Part shown: positions 15,012 through 24,919 of the stretch, piece after piece
Layout of the letters: every line of letters starts with the position of its first letter
Numbering within the stretch: the stretch's first letter is position 1
Assembly: GCA_903840385.1 (NCBI GenBank)
Contig: CAIMFT010000007.1
Coordinates: forward strand, 1-43,176
Direction: 5' to 3'
Source: an uncultured Holophagaceae bacterium
Lineage (GTDB): Bacteria; Acidobacteriota; Holophagae; Holophagales; Holophagaceae
Length of the DNA stretch: 43,176 nt
Translations under genes and position numbers: made by a program
Notes under the pieces: generated by a model
The model's database searches: none
The model's input: the letters and a program-made list of their open reading frames with translations, nothing else
Told to the model about the DNA's origin: nothing

Positions 15012-16916
15012 ATGAACAAGTATTACTGGCTCATTCCGATCCTCCCCCTGGTGGGCGCAGCCTTCAATGGCCTGCTGGGCAAGCGCGCCGGCAAGGGCGC
15101 CACCACCTTCGTGGGCCTGGGTGTCATCTTCGGCTCCCTGCTATTGGCCGTCTCCGCTTTCCTGGCCATGAAGGCGACGGCTGACCACCGCCTGGTGCTC
15201 AACTACGGCGAGTGGATGGCCACCGGATCTCTGAGCGTGCCCTTCGGCATGGTGATCGACCCCCTGAGCGGCACGATGATGCTCGTCATCACCGGCATCG
15301 GCTTTCTGATCCACCTCTACTCTGTGGGCTACATGCACGGGGACGAGGGCTACAGCCGCTTCTTCAGCTACCTGAACCTGTTCGTGTTCTTCATGCTGAC
15401 CCTGGTGCTGGGCTCGAGCCTGGTGCTGATGTTCGTGGGCTGGGAAGGTGTGGGCCTCTGCTCCTACCTGCTCATCGGCTACTTCTTCGAGACGGACTTC
15501 GCGCCGGACGCCGGCCTCAAGGCCTTCCTCACCAACCGGGTGGGTGACCTGGGCGTGTCCATCGGCATGATGACCCTCTTCGCCGCCTTCGGGACCCTCA
15601 CGGTCTCGGACATCCTCACCCAGGCGGGGCACGTTGCCCCCGAGGTGGGCTTCGGCGTGCTGACCTTCGCCACCCTGATGCTGTTTGTCGGCGCCACGGG
15701 CAAGAGCGCTCAGCTGCCCCTCTACCTCTGGCTGCCGGACGCCATGGCGGGCCCGACCCCCGTCAGCGCCCTCATCCACGCGGCCACCATGGTCACCAGC
15801 GGCATCTACATGATCTGCCGCCTGGCACCCGTCTTCGCCCTGGCTCCCATCACCATGACAGTCGTCGCCTGGGTGGGTGCTGCCACCGCCCTCTTCGCCG
15901 CCACCATCGGCCTGGTGCAGCGGGACATCAAGAAGGTGCTGGCCTACTCCACCGTCTCCCAGCTGGGCTATATGTTCCTGGGCCTCGGCGCCTCCGGTTT
16001 TGCGGCGGGCTTCTTCCACGTCTTCACCCACGCCTGGTTCAAGGCCCTCCTCTTCCTCGGGGCCGGCAGCGTCATCCACGCCATGCACCATGAGCAGGAC
16101 CTCTTCAAGATGGGTGGTCTCAAGGCCAAGACTAAGATCACCTTCATCACCATGCTCTGCGGCACCCTGGCCATCATGGGCTTCCCCGGCACCAGCGGCT
16201 TCTTCAGCAAGGACGAGATCCTCTACCTGGCCTACCTCAAGTCCCCGGTGCTGTGGGTGATTGGCGTCATCGGGGCCTCCTGCACCAGCTTCTACATGTG
16301 GCGCCTCATGGCTCTCACCTTCTGGGGCGAGCCCCGGGACCACCACGCCTACGACCATGCCCACGAGAGCCCCTTCACCATGACCGTGCCCTTGATGGTC
16401 CTGGCTGCCGGCTCCCTGTTCTGGGGCGTCTGGGGCATCCCCGAGGCCTTCGGCGGCCACTTCGCCATCGGCGAGTGGCTGAAGCCGGCCCTCACCTACG
16501 GCCAGGTCCATGCGGCCCACGGCCACCACGAGGGCCCGGCGGTGCTGCTGGCCTGCATCTCCACCGGCCTGGGGCTCCTCATGGGCTTCCTCGGCTGGTC
16601 CAAGTACAAGAATGGCCCCGCCGCAGAGATCGCCTTCGCCGGCCGCCATCCCTTCATCCATGACCTGCTGCTCAACAAGTACTACGTGGACGAGGGCGTG
16701 GAGCGCTTCCTGCTCGGCCCCACCCGCTGGTTCGGCAACCTCCTGTGGAAGCTCTTCGACGTCATCGTCATCGACGGCGTGGGCGTGAACCTGCCGGGTG
16801 CCCTGGCCCGGGTCTCCGGTGACTTCACGGCCCTCTTCCAGACCGGCCGGGTGCGGAACTACGCACTCAGCATGGCCCTGGGCGGTGCGGTCCTCCTCTA
16901 TGTCTTCCTGAAGTAG
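15012..16916 (+). CDS. nuoL: NADH-quinone oxidoreductase subunit L
   Basis: NuoL is the distal antiporter-like proton pump with the long lateral helix. The 634-residue protein includes the antiporter core motifs FVGWEGVGLCSYLLIG (the TM5 Glu), KSAQLPLYLWLPDAMAGPTP, SALIHAATMVTSG and RDIKKVLAYSTVSQLGYM, so the pumping residues appear intact. The C-terminal part after about residue 480 holds the lateral helix region. It starts 7 bases after nuoK. Confidence 0.97.
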   Translation: MNKYYWLIPILPLVGAAFNGLLGKRAGKGATTFVGLGVIFGSLLLAVSAFLAMKATADHRLVLNYGEWMATGSLSVPFGMVIDPLSGTMMLVITGIGFLIHLYSVGYMHGDEGYSRFFSYLNLFVFFMLTLVLGSSLVLMFVGWEGVGLCSYLLIGYFFETDFAPDAGLKAFLTNRVGDLGVSIGMMTLFAAFGTLTVSDILTQAGHVAPEVGFGVLTFATLMLFVGATGKSAQLPLYLWLPDAMAGPTPVSALIHAATMVTSGIYMICRLAPVFALAPITMTVVAWVGAATALFAATIGLVQRDIKKVLAYSTVSQLGYMFLGLGASGFAAGFFHVFTHAWFKALLFLGAGSVIHAMHHEQDLFKMGGLKAKTKITFITMLCGTLAIMGFPGTSGFFSKDEILYLAYLKSPVLWVIGVIGASCTSFYMWRLMALTFWGEPRDHHAYDHAHESPFTMTVPLMVLAAGSLFWGVWGIPEAFGGHFAIGEWLKPALTYGQVHAAHGHHEGPAVLLACISTGLGLLMGFLGWSKYKNGPAAEIAFAGRHPFIHDLLLNKYYVDEGVERFLLGPTRWFGNLLWKLFDVIVIDGVGVNLPGALARVSGDFTALFQTGRVRNYALSMALGGAVLLYVFLK

Positions 16917-16924
16917 GTGGGGCG

Positions 16925-18544
16925 ATGACCTGGCTGAACTCCCATCCCCTCTCCTTCCTGGTCTTCGCACCGGCCCTGCTGGGCTTCGTCATCCTGGCGA
17001 TTCCCCAAACCCTGGCCCGCCTCGCCCGCATGGTGGGCTTCATGGGCGCAGTGGCCATCTTCGTCCTGAGCCTCTCCTGGCTCCTGGGCCAAAGCGGTTC
17101 CCTGGCGCCGATCCTGGCTGAGCGCGCCCCCTGGTTCACCCTGGTGGGCCTGCCCGTGGACTACTCCCTCAGCGTGGACGGCCTGAACCTCTGGCTGGTG
17201 CTGCTCACGACCTTCCTGGTGCCCCTCACCATGCTGGGCACCTGGAACAGCCTGAAGGACCGCATTGGCACTTTCGCGGCGCTCTTCCTCCTGCTGGAGA
17301 CCGGCATGCTGGGCGCCCTCATGGCCCAGGACCTGTTCTTCTTCTACCTGTTCTGGGAAGCCATGCTGATCCCGATGTACTTCATGATCGGGGTCTGGGG
17401 CGGCGACGAGCGCCGCTATGCCGCCACCAAGTTCTTCCTGTACACCCTGGCTGGTTCGCTGCTTTGGCTGGTGGCCCTGCTCTACCTGGCGGGCAAGGCT
17501 GGCAGCTTCAACCCGGCGGTGATGGGACCGGCCGCTTCGGCGCTCCCCTTCAGCGTCCAGTGCTGGCTGTTCCTGGCCTTTGCCGTGGCCTTCGCCATCA
17601 AGGTGCCGCTGTTCCCCCTGCACACCTGGCTGCCGGACGCCCACGTCCAGGCGCCCACGGCGGGCTCCGTGATCCTGGCCGGCGTGCTGCTGAAGCTCGG
17701 CGGCTACGGCTTCATCCGCTTCGCCATCCCCATGTTCCCTGCCGCGGCCATGCACTACGCCAAGCCCTTGGCCCTATTGAGCGTCATCGCCATCGTCTAC
17801 GGTGCGCTGGTGGCCATGGTGCAGCGCGACATCAAGAAGCTGGTGGCCTACTCCTCCGTCAGCCACATGGGCTTCGTGATGCTGGGCCTGGCCTCCTTCA
17901 CCGTGATCGGGACCCAGGGTGCCATCCTCCAGATGCTCAACCACGGCATCAGCACCGGTGCGCTCTTCCTCCTGGTGGGCATGGTCTATGACCGGGCCCA
18001 CACCCGCATGATCTCGGACTTCGGCGGCGTCGCCGTGAAGATGCCCGTGTTCACCGGTTTCTTCCTGGTGGTCACCCTCAGCTCCATCGGCCTGCCCCTC
18101 ACCAATGGGTTCGTGGGTGAGTTCTGGATCCTCAACGGCGCCTTCTTGTCGGGCTTCGGCTGGGGCCGCCTCTACGCCTCGCTGGCCACCTCCGGCGTGC
18201 TGCTGGGTGCGGTCTACATGCTCTGGATGTTCAAGCGGGTCTTCTGGGGCCCCGAGAACAAGGACGAGGGCAGCGGTACGCACCACCTGCACTCCGATCT
18301 GAATGCCCGGGAGATCGCTGTCCTTCTGCCCCTGGTGGTCCTGATTCTCTGGATGGGCATCCATCCCCGGACCTTCGTGGCCGTCAGCGAGGCCCCCGTG
18401 GTGGCGCTCCTCAAGGACGCCAAGGCCCCCGCCATCCGGACCTTCACCCTGAAGCCGGCAGTGCATGAAGCCCCGGCCGCCCACCCGGCGCCCGGCGGTC
18501 ATGCCGAACCTGCCGAACCCGCCGTTAAAGGGGGTCACCGATGA
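16925..18544 (+). CDS. nuoM: NADH-quinone oxidoreductase subunit M
   Basis: NuoM is the central antiporter-like pump of the membrane arm. The 539-residue protein shows FYLFWEAMLIPMYFMIGVWG (the TM5 Glu), KVPLFPLHTWLPDAHVQAPT, and RDIKKLVAYSSVSHMGFVMLG. A ~45-residue tail rich in Ala, Pro and His (HPAPGGHAEPAEP) extends past the last membrane helix; this is unusual but not disruptive. Its stop overlaps the nuoN start by four bases (ATGA). Confidence 0.97.
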   Translation: MTWLNSHPLSFLVFAPALLGFVILAIPQTLARLARMVGFMGAVAIFVLSLSWLLGQSGSLAPILAERAPWFTLVGLPVDYSLSVDGLNLWLVLLTTFLVPLTMLGTWNSLKDRIGTFAALFLLLETGMLGALMAQDLFFFYLFWEAMLIPMYFMIGVWGGDERRYAATKFFLYTLAGSLLWLVALLYLAGKAGSFNPAVMGPAASALPFSVQCWLFLAFAVAFAIKVPLFPLHTWLPDAHVQAPTAGSVILAGVLLKLGGYGFIRFAIPMFPAAAMHYAKPLALLSVIAIVYGALVAMVQRDIKKLVAYSSVSHMGFVMLGLASFTVIGTQGAILQMLNHGISTGALFLLVGMVYDRAHTRMISDFGGVAVKMPVFTGFFLVVTLSSIGLPLTNGFVGEFWILNGAFLSGFGWGRLYASLATSGVLLGAVYMLWMFKRVFWGPENKDEGSGTHHLHSDLNAREIAVLLPLVVLILWMGIHPRTFVAVSEAPVVALLKDAKAPAIRTFTLKPAVHEAPAAHPAPGGHAEPAEPAVKGGHR

Positions 18545-20040
18545 GCCTCACTCCCAGCCAATGGGCGGCCCTGCTGCCGCTGCTCGTGCCGGCCCTGGCG
18601 GCCTGCCTGATTCCCCTCATGTCCCTGGACAAGGATCAGGCCACTGCCAAGTGGATCCGCGCCGTCATGTACGGCACGGCCCTGCTCGCCGTGGGCGCCA
18701 GCTTCTGGTTCATCACCGAGCTATGGAAGACCGGTGCCCAGCCCAGCTTCTTCCAGATGCGCATGGACCGCCTGGCCCAGTTCACGGGCATCTTCGTCCT
18801 GGTGGCTGCCGCCATGACGATCCTGCAGTCCTGGGATCACTTCCACCAGGAGGGCTGGGTCAAGGGTGAGACCCTCTCCCTGCTGCTTTTTGCTGTGGTG
18901 GGCATGATTCTGTTCGCCACCACCACCAACTTCATCCTGCTGTTCCTGGCCCTGGAGCTCTTCAGCCTGCCCCTCTACGCCCTGGTGGGCACCGTGCGGG
19001 CCCGCCCCGAGTCGGCCGAGGGTGGCATGAAGTACTTCCTCACGGGCGCCGTGGCCGCCAGCTGCTTCCTCATGGGCGGCGTGCTGATCTACGGTCTCAG
19101 TGGCACCCTGGACCTCAGCGCCGCCGCCATCACCCTCAAGGCCCAGGGCCTGGCCCTGGATCCTCTGGTCCTGGTGGGCGCTGCCCTGCTGCTCCTAGGC
19201 TTCCTCTTCAAGGTCTCCGCCGTCCCCTTCCATCAGTGGACGCCGGATGCCTACGAGGCTTCGCCCCATCCCATCGCCGGCTTCATGTCCGTGGCCACCA
19301 AGGGCGTGGCTTTCATTGCCCTGCTCCGCATCTTCGGCAGCAGCCTCGTGCCCCTGGCTGAGGTCGGTGTCCGCATGCAGTCCGTGGCCGCCATCCTGGC
19401 CGTGGCCACCCTGGTGGTGGGCAACCTCACGGCGCTGGTGCAGACCAACGTGAAGCGCATGCTGGCCTACTCCAGCATCAGCCATGCCGGCTACCTCCTG
19501 CTGGGCTTCGTGGCGGGTACCCCCGCCGCCTTCAACGGCGTCCTCTTCTACCTGGTGATCTACCTGGCCATGAACATGGGTGCCTTCGGCCTCCTCACGG
19601 CCTATGGCCTGGTGGGGGACCACACCACCTTCGATGACCTCCGCGGCCTGGGCTGGAAGCGCCCGGCCCTGGGCGTCTCCGCCGCGATCTTCATGCTCAG
19701 CCTGGCCGGCATCCCACCCCTGGGCGGCTTCTACGGCAAGTACATGATCTTCCGCGAGCTGGTTGGGGCGGGTCACGTGAGCCTGGCGATCCTGGGCGTG
19801 CTGGCCAGCCTGGTGAGCGCCTACTACTACCTGCGCTTCCTGGTGGCTCTGTTCCTCCAGACTCCTGGGGCCGAGGCCGAGCGCTTGGCCTCCGACCGGC
19901 CGGCGGTCTACGCCCCTCTGGCCGGTGCCACCGTGCTCGTCTGCGCTGCCATCGTCCTGGCCGGGGGCTTCCTCCAGGCCTTTCTGGCGGATGGCTTCAC
20001 CCGGAGGGCTTTGACCGAGGGTCTTGGCCTGCTCCGCTGA
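18541..20040 (+). CDS. nuoN: NADH-quinone oxidoreductase subunit N
   Basis: NuoN is the third antiporter-like pump. The 499-residue protein carries LELFSLPLYALVG (the TM5 Glu), KVSAVPFHQWTPDAYEASP and TNVKRMLAYSSISHAGYLLLG. It is coupled to nuoM by an ATGA overlap and closes the operon; a GGTTGA/TCAACC hairpin lies right after the stop. Confidence 0.97.
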   Translation: MSLTPSQWAALLPLLVPALAACLIPLMSLDKDQATAKWIRAVMYGTALLAVGASFWFITELWKTGAQPSFFQMRMDRLAQFTGIFVLVAAAMTILQSWDHFHQEGWVKGETLSLLLFAVVGMILFATTTNFILLFLALELFSLPLYALVGTVRARPESAEGGMKYFLTGAVAASCFLMGGVLIYGLSGTLDLSAAAITLKAQGLALDPLVLVGAALLLLGFLFKVSAVPFHQWTPDAYEASPHPIAGFMSVATKGVAFIALLRIFGSSLVPLAEVGVRMQSVAAILAVATLVVGNLTALVQTNVKRMLAYSSISHAGYLLLGFVAGTPAAFNGVLFYLVIYLAMNMGAFGLLTAYGLVGDHTTFDDLRGLGWKRPALGVSAAIFMLSLAGIPPLGGFYGKYMIFRELVGAGHVSLAILGVLASLVSAYYYLRFLVALFLQTPGAEAERLASDRPAVYAPLAGATVLVCAAIVLAGGFLQAFLADGFTRRALTEGLGLLR

Positions 20041-20060
20041 GGTTGAAACCAGGCCTCAAC
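20041..20060 (+). terminator. Hairpin after nuoN
   Basis: GGTTGA and TCAACC form a 6-bp stem immediately after the nuoN stop, with no T-run. It may end the nuo transcript weakly. The adjacent TCAACCTTCAAC is the reverse complement of a GTTGAAGGTTGA repeat at 37604, so it may instead be a repeat remnant. Confidence 0.35.
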
Positions 20061-20148
20061 CTTCAACAAGAAGTGGCAGTCTATACATCGTTATGCGAAG
20101 GTTAAATGCAGGGCCTGTGCGGCCCCTTGACATGCGGAGTGCGGACTC

Positions 20149-21810
20149 ATGAAGCGGAATACTTGGATCGTGATTGGAATCGGCGTCGCACTGGTTGCCG
20201 GGGGCACAGCCTATGTCCTCACTCGTCCCAAGGATGAGGTGAAGTGGCGGCAGGCCAAGGTGGACCGCGGCAATGTCACCCAGCGCATCAACGCCACCGG
20301 GGCCGTCAGCCCCGTGGTGCAGGTGGCGGTGGGCACCCAGGTGTCCGGCGTGATCTCGGCCCTCTACGCCGACTACAACAGCATCGTGAAGCAGGGCCAG
20401 CTGATTGCCGAGATCGATCCGACCATCTGGGAGACCCAGCTGAAGGACGCCGAGGCCGGTATGGACCGGGCCAAGACCAACATGGATGATGCCCGGCGCC
20501 AGTACGAGCGGGCCAAGCGCCTGTTTGCCGAGAAGCTGTTGGCGGACCAGGATCTCGAGGCCAAGCAGGTGACCTTCCAGACGTCCCAGACCAGCTTCGA
20601 GAATGCCAAGGCCTCCCTCGACCGCGCCAAGGCCAACCTGGCCTACTGCAACATCACCGCCCCCGTGGACGGTGTGGTCATCTCCCGTCTGGCGGATGTG
20701 GGCCAGACCGTGGCTGCCAGCTTCAGCACACCGAACCTTTTCCAGATCGCCCAGGACCTCTCCAAGATGAAGGTCCAGGTCAACATCGGTGAGTCCGACA
20801 TCGATGATGTGAAGGTGGGTCAGCGCGCCATGTTCGTGGTGGACAGCCTGCCGGAGAAGCAGTTCGCCGCCACGGTGAGCCTGGTCCGCCAGGAGCCCAT
20901 CACCACCCAAAACGTGGTGAACTACGTGGTCGAAATGATCGTTCCCAACGAGCCCCTGCCCAACGCAGAGGGCGAGGCCCCCAAGGCCGAGGGCGGCCAT
21001 CCGGGCGCACCTACCGCCAAGCCCGAGGGCCGTGGTCAGGCTCCGGCCGGTGGACCCGCCCGCGAGGGTGCCCCCGATGCCGAGAAGGTCTGGGAGCGCA
21101 TGAAGGACCGGCTGCCTGCGGGCACCACCAAGGCCGAGTTCATGAAGCGGTTCCAGGAGCGCCAGGCAGGACAAGGTCAGGGTCAAGGCCAGGGTCAGGG
21201 TCGGGGTGGCCGTGATCAGGGCGGCCGGGGAGCCACGCCGTCTGCGCCCGTCAAGACCATGTCCTTCACCACCTCAGCGCCCACCGGGGACCCCAAGGCC
21301 CTGGCCCGCATCCCCGGTGGCGCCAGCCAGCTGGGTGGCCCCAAGTTCACTGGCGACCTGGCCCTGCGGCCCGGCATGACCGCCAATGTCACCATCATCA
21401 CCAACCAGCGCCGGGATGTGCTCCGCGTGCCGAACGCTTCCCTGCGCTTCAACCCCGCCGCCTTCATCAAGGATGAAAAGAAGACGGACGGACCTCGCCT
21501 CGGCCAGCCTGCGGGCATCCCCGGCATGGGCGGCGGCCAGTCCCGTCCTGCGACCCAGGGCGGCGGCGGTGGCAAGGGTGGCAATGTGATGCGTCGCGAG
21601 GACCGGGTCTGGGTTCTGGAGAATGGCAAGCCCAAGGCCATCGTGGTCAAGGCCGGCGTCACCGACGGCCAGTTCACTGAGGTCACAGGCGAGGGCCTCC
21701 AAGAGGGCATGCAGGTTCTCGTGGGGGTGGAAAACACCAAGACCGCCGGCTCCGGCGCTCCGGCGCCCCTGGGCGGTGCGGCAGCTGGACAGCAGGGCGG
21801 CCGGCGCTAG
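20149..21810 (+). CDS. MacA-like periplasmic adaptor with low-complexity insert
   Basis: This 553-residue HlyD/MacA-type membrane fusion protein links an inner-membrane transporter to an outer-membrane channel. An N-terminal anchor (IVIGIGVALVAGGTAYVL) is followed by a barrel-sandwich half (VGTQVSGVISALYADYN), a coiled-coil hairpin rich in Ala/Lys/Arg (about 100-165), the second lipoyl half (ITAPVDGVVISRLADVG) and a beta-barrel. Between about residues 265 and 375 there is an insert not expected in the family: Pro/Ala/Gly-rich, a short charged helix (KVWERMKDRLPAG) and Gly-Gln repeats (GQGQGQGQGQG) encoded by a hexamer repeat near 21175-21210. The permease follows after 12 bases. Confidence 0.93.
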   Translation: MKRNTWIVIGIGVALVAGGTAYVLTRPKDEVKWRQAKVDRGNVTQRINATGAVSPVVQVAVGTQVSGVISALYADYNSIVKQGQLIAEIDPTIWETQLKDAEAGMDRAKTNMDDARRQYERAKRLFAEKLLADQDLEAKQVTFQTSQTSFENAKASLDRAKANLAYCNITAPVDGVVISRLADVGQTVAASFSTPNLFQIAQDLSKMKVQVNIGESDIDDVKVGQRAMFVVDSLPEKQFAATVSLVRQEPITTQNVVNYVVEMIVPNEPLPNAEGEAPKAEGGHPGAPTAKPEGRGQAPAGGPAREGAPDAEKVWERMKDRLPAGTTKAEFMKRFQERQAGQGQGQGQGQGRGGRDQGGRGATPSAPVKTMSFTTSAPTGDPKALARIPGGASQLGGPKFTGDLALRPGMTANVTIITNQRRDVLRVPNASLRFNPAAFIKDEKKTDGPRLGQPAGIPGMGGGQSRPATQGGGGGKGGNVMRREDRVWVLENGKPKAIVVKAGVTDGQFTEVTGEGLQEGMQVLVGVENTKTAGSGAPAPLGGAAAGQQGGRR

Positions 21811-21822
21811 CCGGGAGGACTC

Positions 21823-23040
21823 ATGCGCTTCCTGGAGTTCCTCAAGCTCGCCTTATTCGCCATCACGCGGAACAAGATGCGCGCCTTCCTGACCATGCTC
21901 GGCATCATCGTGGGCGTGGGGGCGGTCATCGCCATGATCGGCATCGGCGAGGGCTCCAAGCGGGCCTCCATCGCGCTGATCCAGAACATGGGTTCCAACA
22001 TGCTGCAGATCTTCCCTGGCCAGGGCAGCAACCGCTTCGGCCCCTCGGCCATGGGCAGTGCCGACATCCTGCTGGAGAGCGACGTCAACCTCATCGAGCA
22101 GGAGCTGGCCCACAGCAGTGTGGTGTCCGCCAGCCAGCTGGTGCGCACCTCCCGCCCTGTGATCTTCCAGAGCATGAACTACGTGAGCCAGGTCCAGGGC
22201 TCCAATCCCAACTTCCTGCAGATCCGGGGCTGGGATGTGGAATCCGGCCGCTTCTTCACCGAAGGCGAGGTGCGGGGCATGGCCAAGGTCTGCGTCCTGG
22301 GCCAGACCGTGAAGGACAACCTCTTTCCCAACGGGGAAGACCCCGTGGGGGTGACCGTGCGGGTGGGGGCACTGCCCTTTGTGGTCATCGGCGTGCTGGA
22401 GAAGAAGGGCGCCGGCCTCATGGGTGATCAGGACGACCTCATCGTCGCCCCCTACACCACCGTGATGCGCAAGATCATGGGCCGCGACAAGATCCAGCAG
22501 ATCATGGTGAGCGCCCAGGAGGGTAAGGCTGAAATGGCGGAAGCCGAGATCACGGCCCTGCTGCGCCAGCGCATGAAGACCGCGCCCAAGGACGACAACC
22601 CCTTCCAGATCCGCAAGCAGGACGACATCGTTCAGATGCAGAGCGCCCAGGCGGGCATCCTCACCGCCCTGCTGGCAGTGGCCGCCAGCATCTCCCTGGT
22701 GGTGGGCGGCATCGGCATCTCCAACATCATGCTGGTGAGCGTCACCGAGCGCACCCGGGAGATCGGCATCCGCCGCGCCCTGGGCGCGACCCAGAACAGC
22801 ATCCTGTGGCAGTTCCTTATCGAGGCCATCGTGCTGTCCCTGCTGGGCGGCGTCATCGGTGTGGGCTTCGCCTACAGCGCGGTCTTCATCCTGCAGAAGT
22901 TCGCAGTGCCCGCCGTCACCGAGTCCTGGGCCGTGGGCCTGGGCCTGGGCTTCTCGGGTCTGGTGGGCGTGGCCGCTGGTTTCCTCCCGGCCCTGAAGGC
23001 GGCCAAGCTGAACGTGATTGACGCCCTGAGGTACGAGTAG
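21823..23040 (+). CDS. MacB-like ABC permease (no ATPase domain)
   Basis: The 405-residue protein has the MacB architecture minus its ATPase: an N-terminal helix (NKMRAFLTMLGIIVGVGAVI), a ~220-residue periplasmic domain, then three C-terminal helices with FtsX-type signatures (GGIGISNIMLVSVTERTREIG, IRRALGA). It lies 12 bases after the MacA-like adaptor, so the two form one tripartite exporter. The expected separate ATPase is missing from this cluster; the ABC ATPase at 263-937 belongs with another permease. Either a distant ATPase serves it or one ATPase is shared. The cargo is unknown. Confidence 0.93.
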   Translation: MRFLEFLKLALFAITRNKMRAFLTMLGIIVGVGAVIAMIGIGEGSKRASIALIQNMGSNMLQIFPGQGSNRFGPSAMGSADILLESDVNLIEQELAHSSVVSASQLVRTSRPVIFQSMNYVSQVQGSNPNFLQIRGWDVESGRFFTEGEVRGMAKVCVLGQTVKDNLFPNGEDPVGVTVRVGALPFVVIGVLEKKGAGLMGDQDDLIVAPYTTVMRKIMGRDKIQQIMVSAQEGKAEMAEAEITALLRQRMKTAPKDDNPFQIRKQDDIVQMQSAQAGILTALLAVAASISLVVGGIGISNIMLVSVTERTREIGIRRALGATQNSILWQFLIEAIVLSLLGGVIGVGFAYSAVFILQKFAVPAVTESWAVGLGLGFSGLVGVAAGFLPALKAAKLNVIDALRYE

Positions 23041-23046
23041 CCTTCG

Positions 23047-24294
23047 GTGGATGCAGCCATCGGCCCCCACGATCCCTATGCTTCGTTGAGAAGCCGTGAC
23101 TACCGCTGGTTCATCACCTCCCTGGGGCTGGCCACGCTGGGCATGCAGATGCAGGGCGTGGTGGTGGGCTGGCAGGTCTACAACCGCACGGGCGATCCGC
23201 TGGCCCTGGGACTGGTGGGGCTCTCCGAAGCACTGCCTTTCCTCTCGCTGGCCCTCTTCGGTGGCTACACCGCAGACCGGGTGAATCGCCTGCGCATCTG
23301 CATGACCACCACCCTTAGTCTGGCCCTCTGTTCGGCCCTGCTCTGGGCCTTCAGCTGGCGCTTCCAGTCCGGGCCGCTGGCCTCGGCGGTCTGGCCCATC
23401 TACGGGGTCATCTTCCTCACCGGCGTGGTGCGAGCCTACTACCGACCCGCCAACACGGCCCTGGCCACGGACCTGCTACCCAAGGCCCTCTACGCCAATG
23501 GCTCCACCTGGCGGGTGGCGGTCTTCCATGTGGGCATGGTCCTGGGCCCCGCCCTGGGCGGCCTGGTCTACGCCTGGCGTGGTCCCGTGGTGGCCCACTT
23601 CCTGGTGCTGTCCCTCATCGCCAGCGGCTTCCTGGGCCTGCTCTTCATCCGCTACACGCCCCGGCCCCCCAAGCCGCGGGTCGGCTCCATCTTCACCAGC
23701 CTGGGGGAGGGACTGCGCTTCGTGTTCTCCCAGCGCCTGCTGCTGGGGGCCATCAGCCTCGACCTTTTTGCGGTGCTGTTCGGCGGGGCCGTGGCGGTGC
23801 TGCCCGTCTTCGCCAAGGAAGTCCTTCTCACGGGCCCCCAGGGGCTCGGCGCCCTCCGCGCCGCACCGGCGGTGGGCTCGGTGCTCATGGGCTTCACCAT
23901 GGCCCACCTGCCACCCATGCGCCAAGCTGGTCGCACGCTGCTGACCTGCGTGGCCCTCTTCGGCGCCTGCATGATCGCCTTCGCCCTCAGCCGCAGCTTC
24001 ACCTTGAGCCTGCTGCTGTTGGCCGCCAGCGGGGCCGTGGATAACGTGAGCGTGGTGCTGCGCTCCACCCTCCTGCAGATGGTGACTCCGGAGCACATGC
24101 TGGGCCGGGTGTCCTCGGTCAATCAGGTCTTCATCGGCTCCAGCAACGAGATCGGCGCCTTCGAAAGCGGCCTGGCAGCGCGCCTCCTAGGCCTCGTCCC
24201 CTCCGTCGTCTTCGGCGGCTGCATGACCCTGCTCGTGGTGGCAGGCACTGCCTGGAGAGTGCCGGAGCTGCGGAAGATGGATCGGATTGAGTAG
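23047..24294 (+). CDS. MFS transporter, EntS-like
   Basis: This 415-residue major-facilitator protein begins at GTG 23047, six bases after the permease stop, so it is probably in the same operon. The family loop GGYTADRVNRLRI between helices 2 and 3 is present (the GxxxDRxxR pattern), and the middle and C-terminal halves alternate hydrophobic helices as expected. It resembles the MFS_3/EntS group, which exports siderophores or drugs. With the adaptor and ABC permease it suggests an export locus. The TAG stop overlaps the first unit of the 7-bp repeat array. Confidence 0.88.
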   Translation: MDAAIGPHDPYASLRSRDYRWFITSLGLATLGMQMQGVVVGWQVYNRTGDPLALGLVGLSEALPFLSLALFGGYTADRVNRLRICMTTTLSLALCSALLWAFSWRFQSGPLASAVWPIYGVIFLTGVVRAYYRPANTALATDLLPKALYANGSTWRVAVFHVGMVLGPALGGLVYAWRGPVVAHFLVLSLIASGFLGLLFIRYTPRPPKPRVGSIFTSLGEGLRFVFSQRLLLGAISLDLFAVLFGGAVAVLPVFAKEVLLTGPQGLGALRAAPAVGSVLMGFTMAHLPPMRQAGRTLLTCVALFGACMIAFALSRSFTLSLLLLAASGAVDNVSVVLRSTLLQMVTPEHMLGRVSSVNQVFIGSSNEIGAFESGLAARLLGLVPSVVFGGCMTLLVVAGTAWRVPELRKMDRIE

Positions 24295-24325
24295 CTATTA
24301 GCTGTCAGCTGTCAGCTGTCAGCTA
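24292..24325. repeat. 7-bp period array (GCTGTCA), left arm
   Basis: TAGCTATTA is followed by three perfect GCTGTCA units and GCTA. It begins within the stop codon of the MFS gene. The related, inverted array is at 24382-24419. Confidence 0.9.
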
Positions 24326-24381
24326 AGGCCAACAGCCCTGCGGCTGAGTTGGCTCAACCACCCCGTCCGAGCCCTGCTTTT

Positions 24382-24419
24382 GCCGATAGCCGATAGCCGA
24401 TAGCTGACAGCTGACAGCC
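24382..24419. repeat. 7-bp period array (GCCGATA/GCTGACA), right arm
   Basis: Three GCCGATA units and two GCTGACA units follow each other without gap. On the minus strand they read GCTGTCA and GCTATCG-like units (consensus GCTRTCR), in inverted orientation to 24292-24325. The array ends two bases from the tpx stop codon. Confidence 0.9.
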
Positions 24420-24421
24420 CC

Positions 24422-24919
<498 letters not shown>

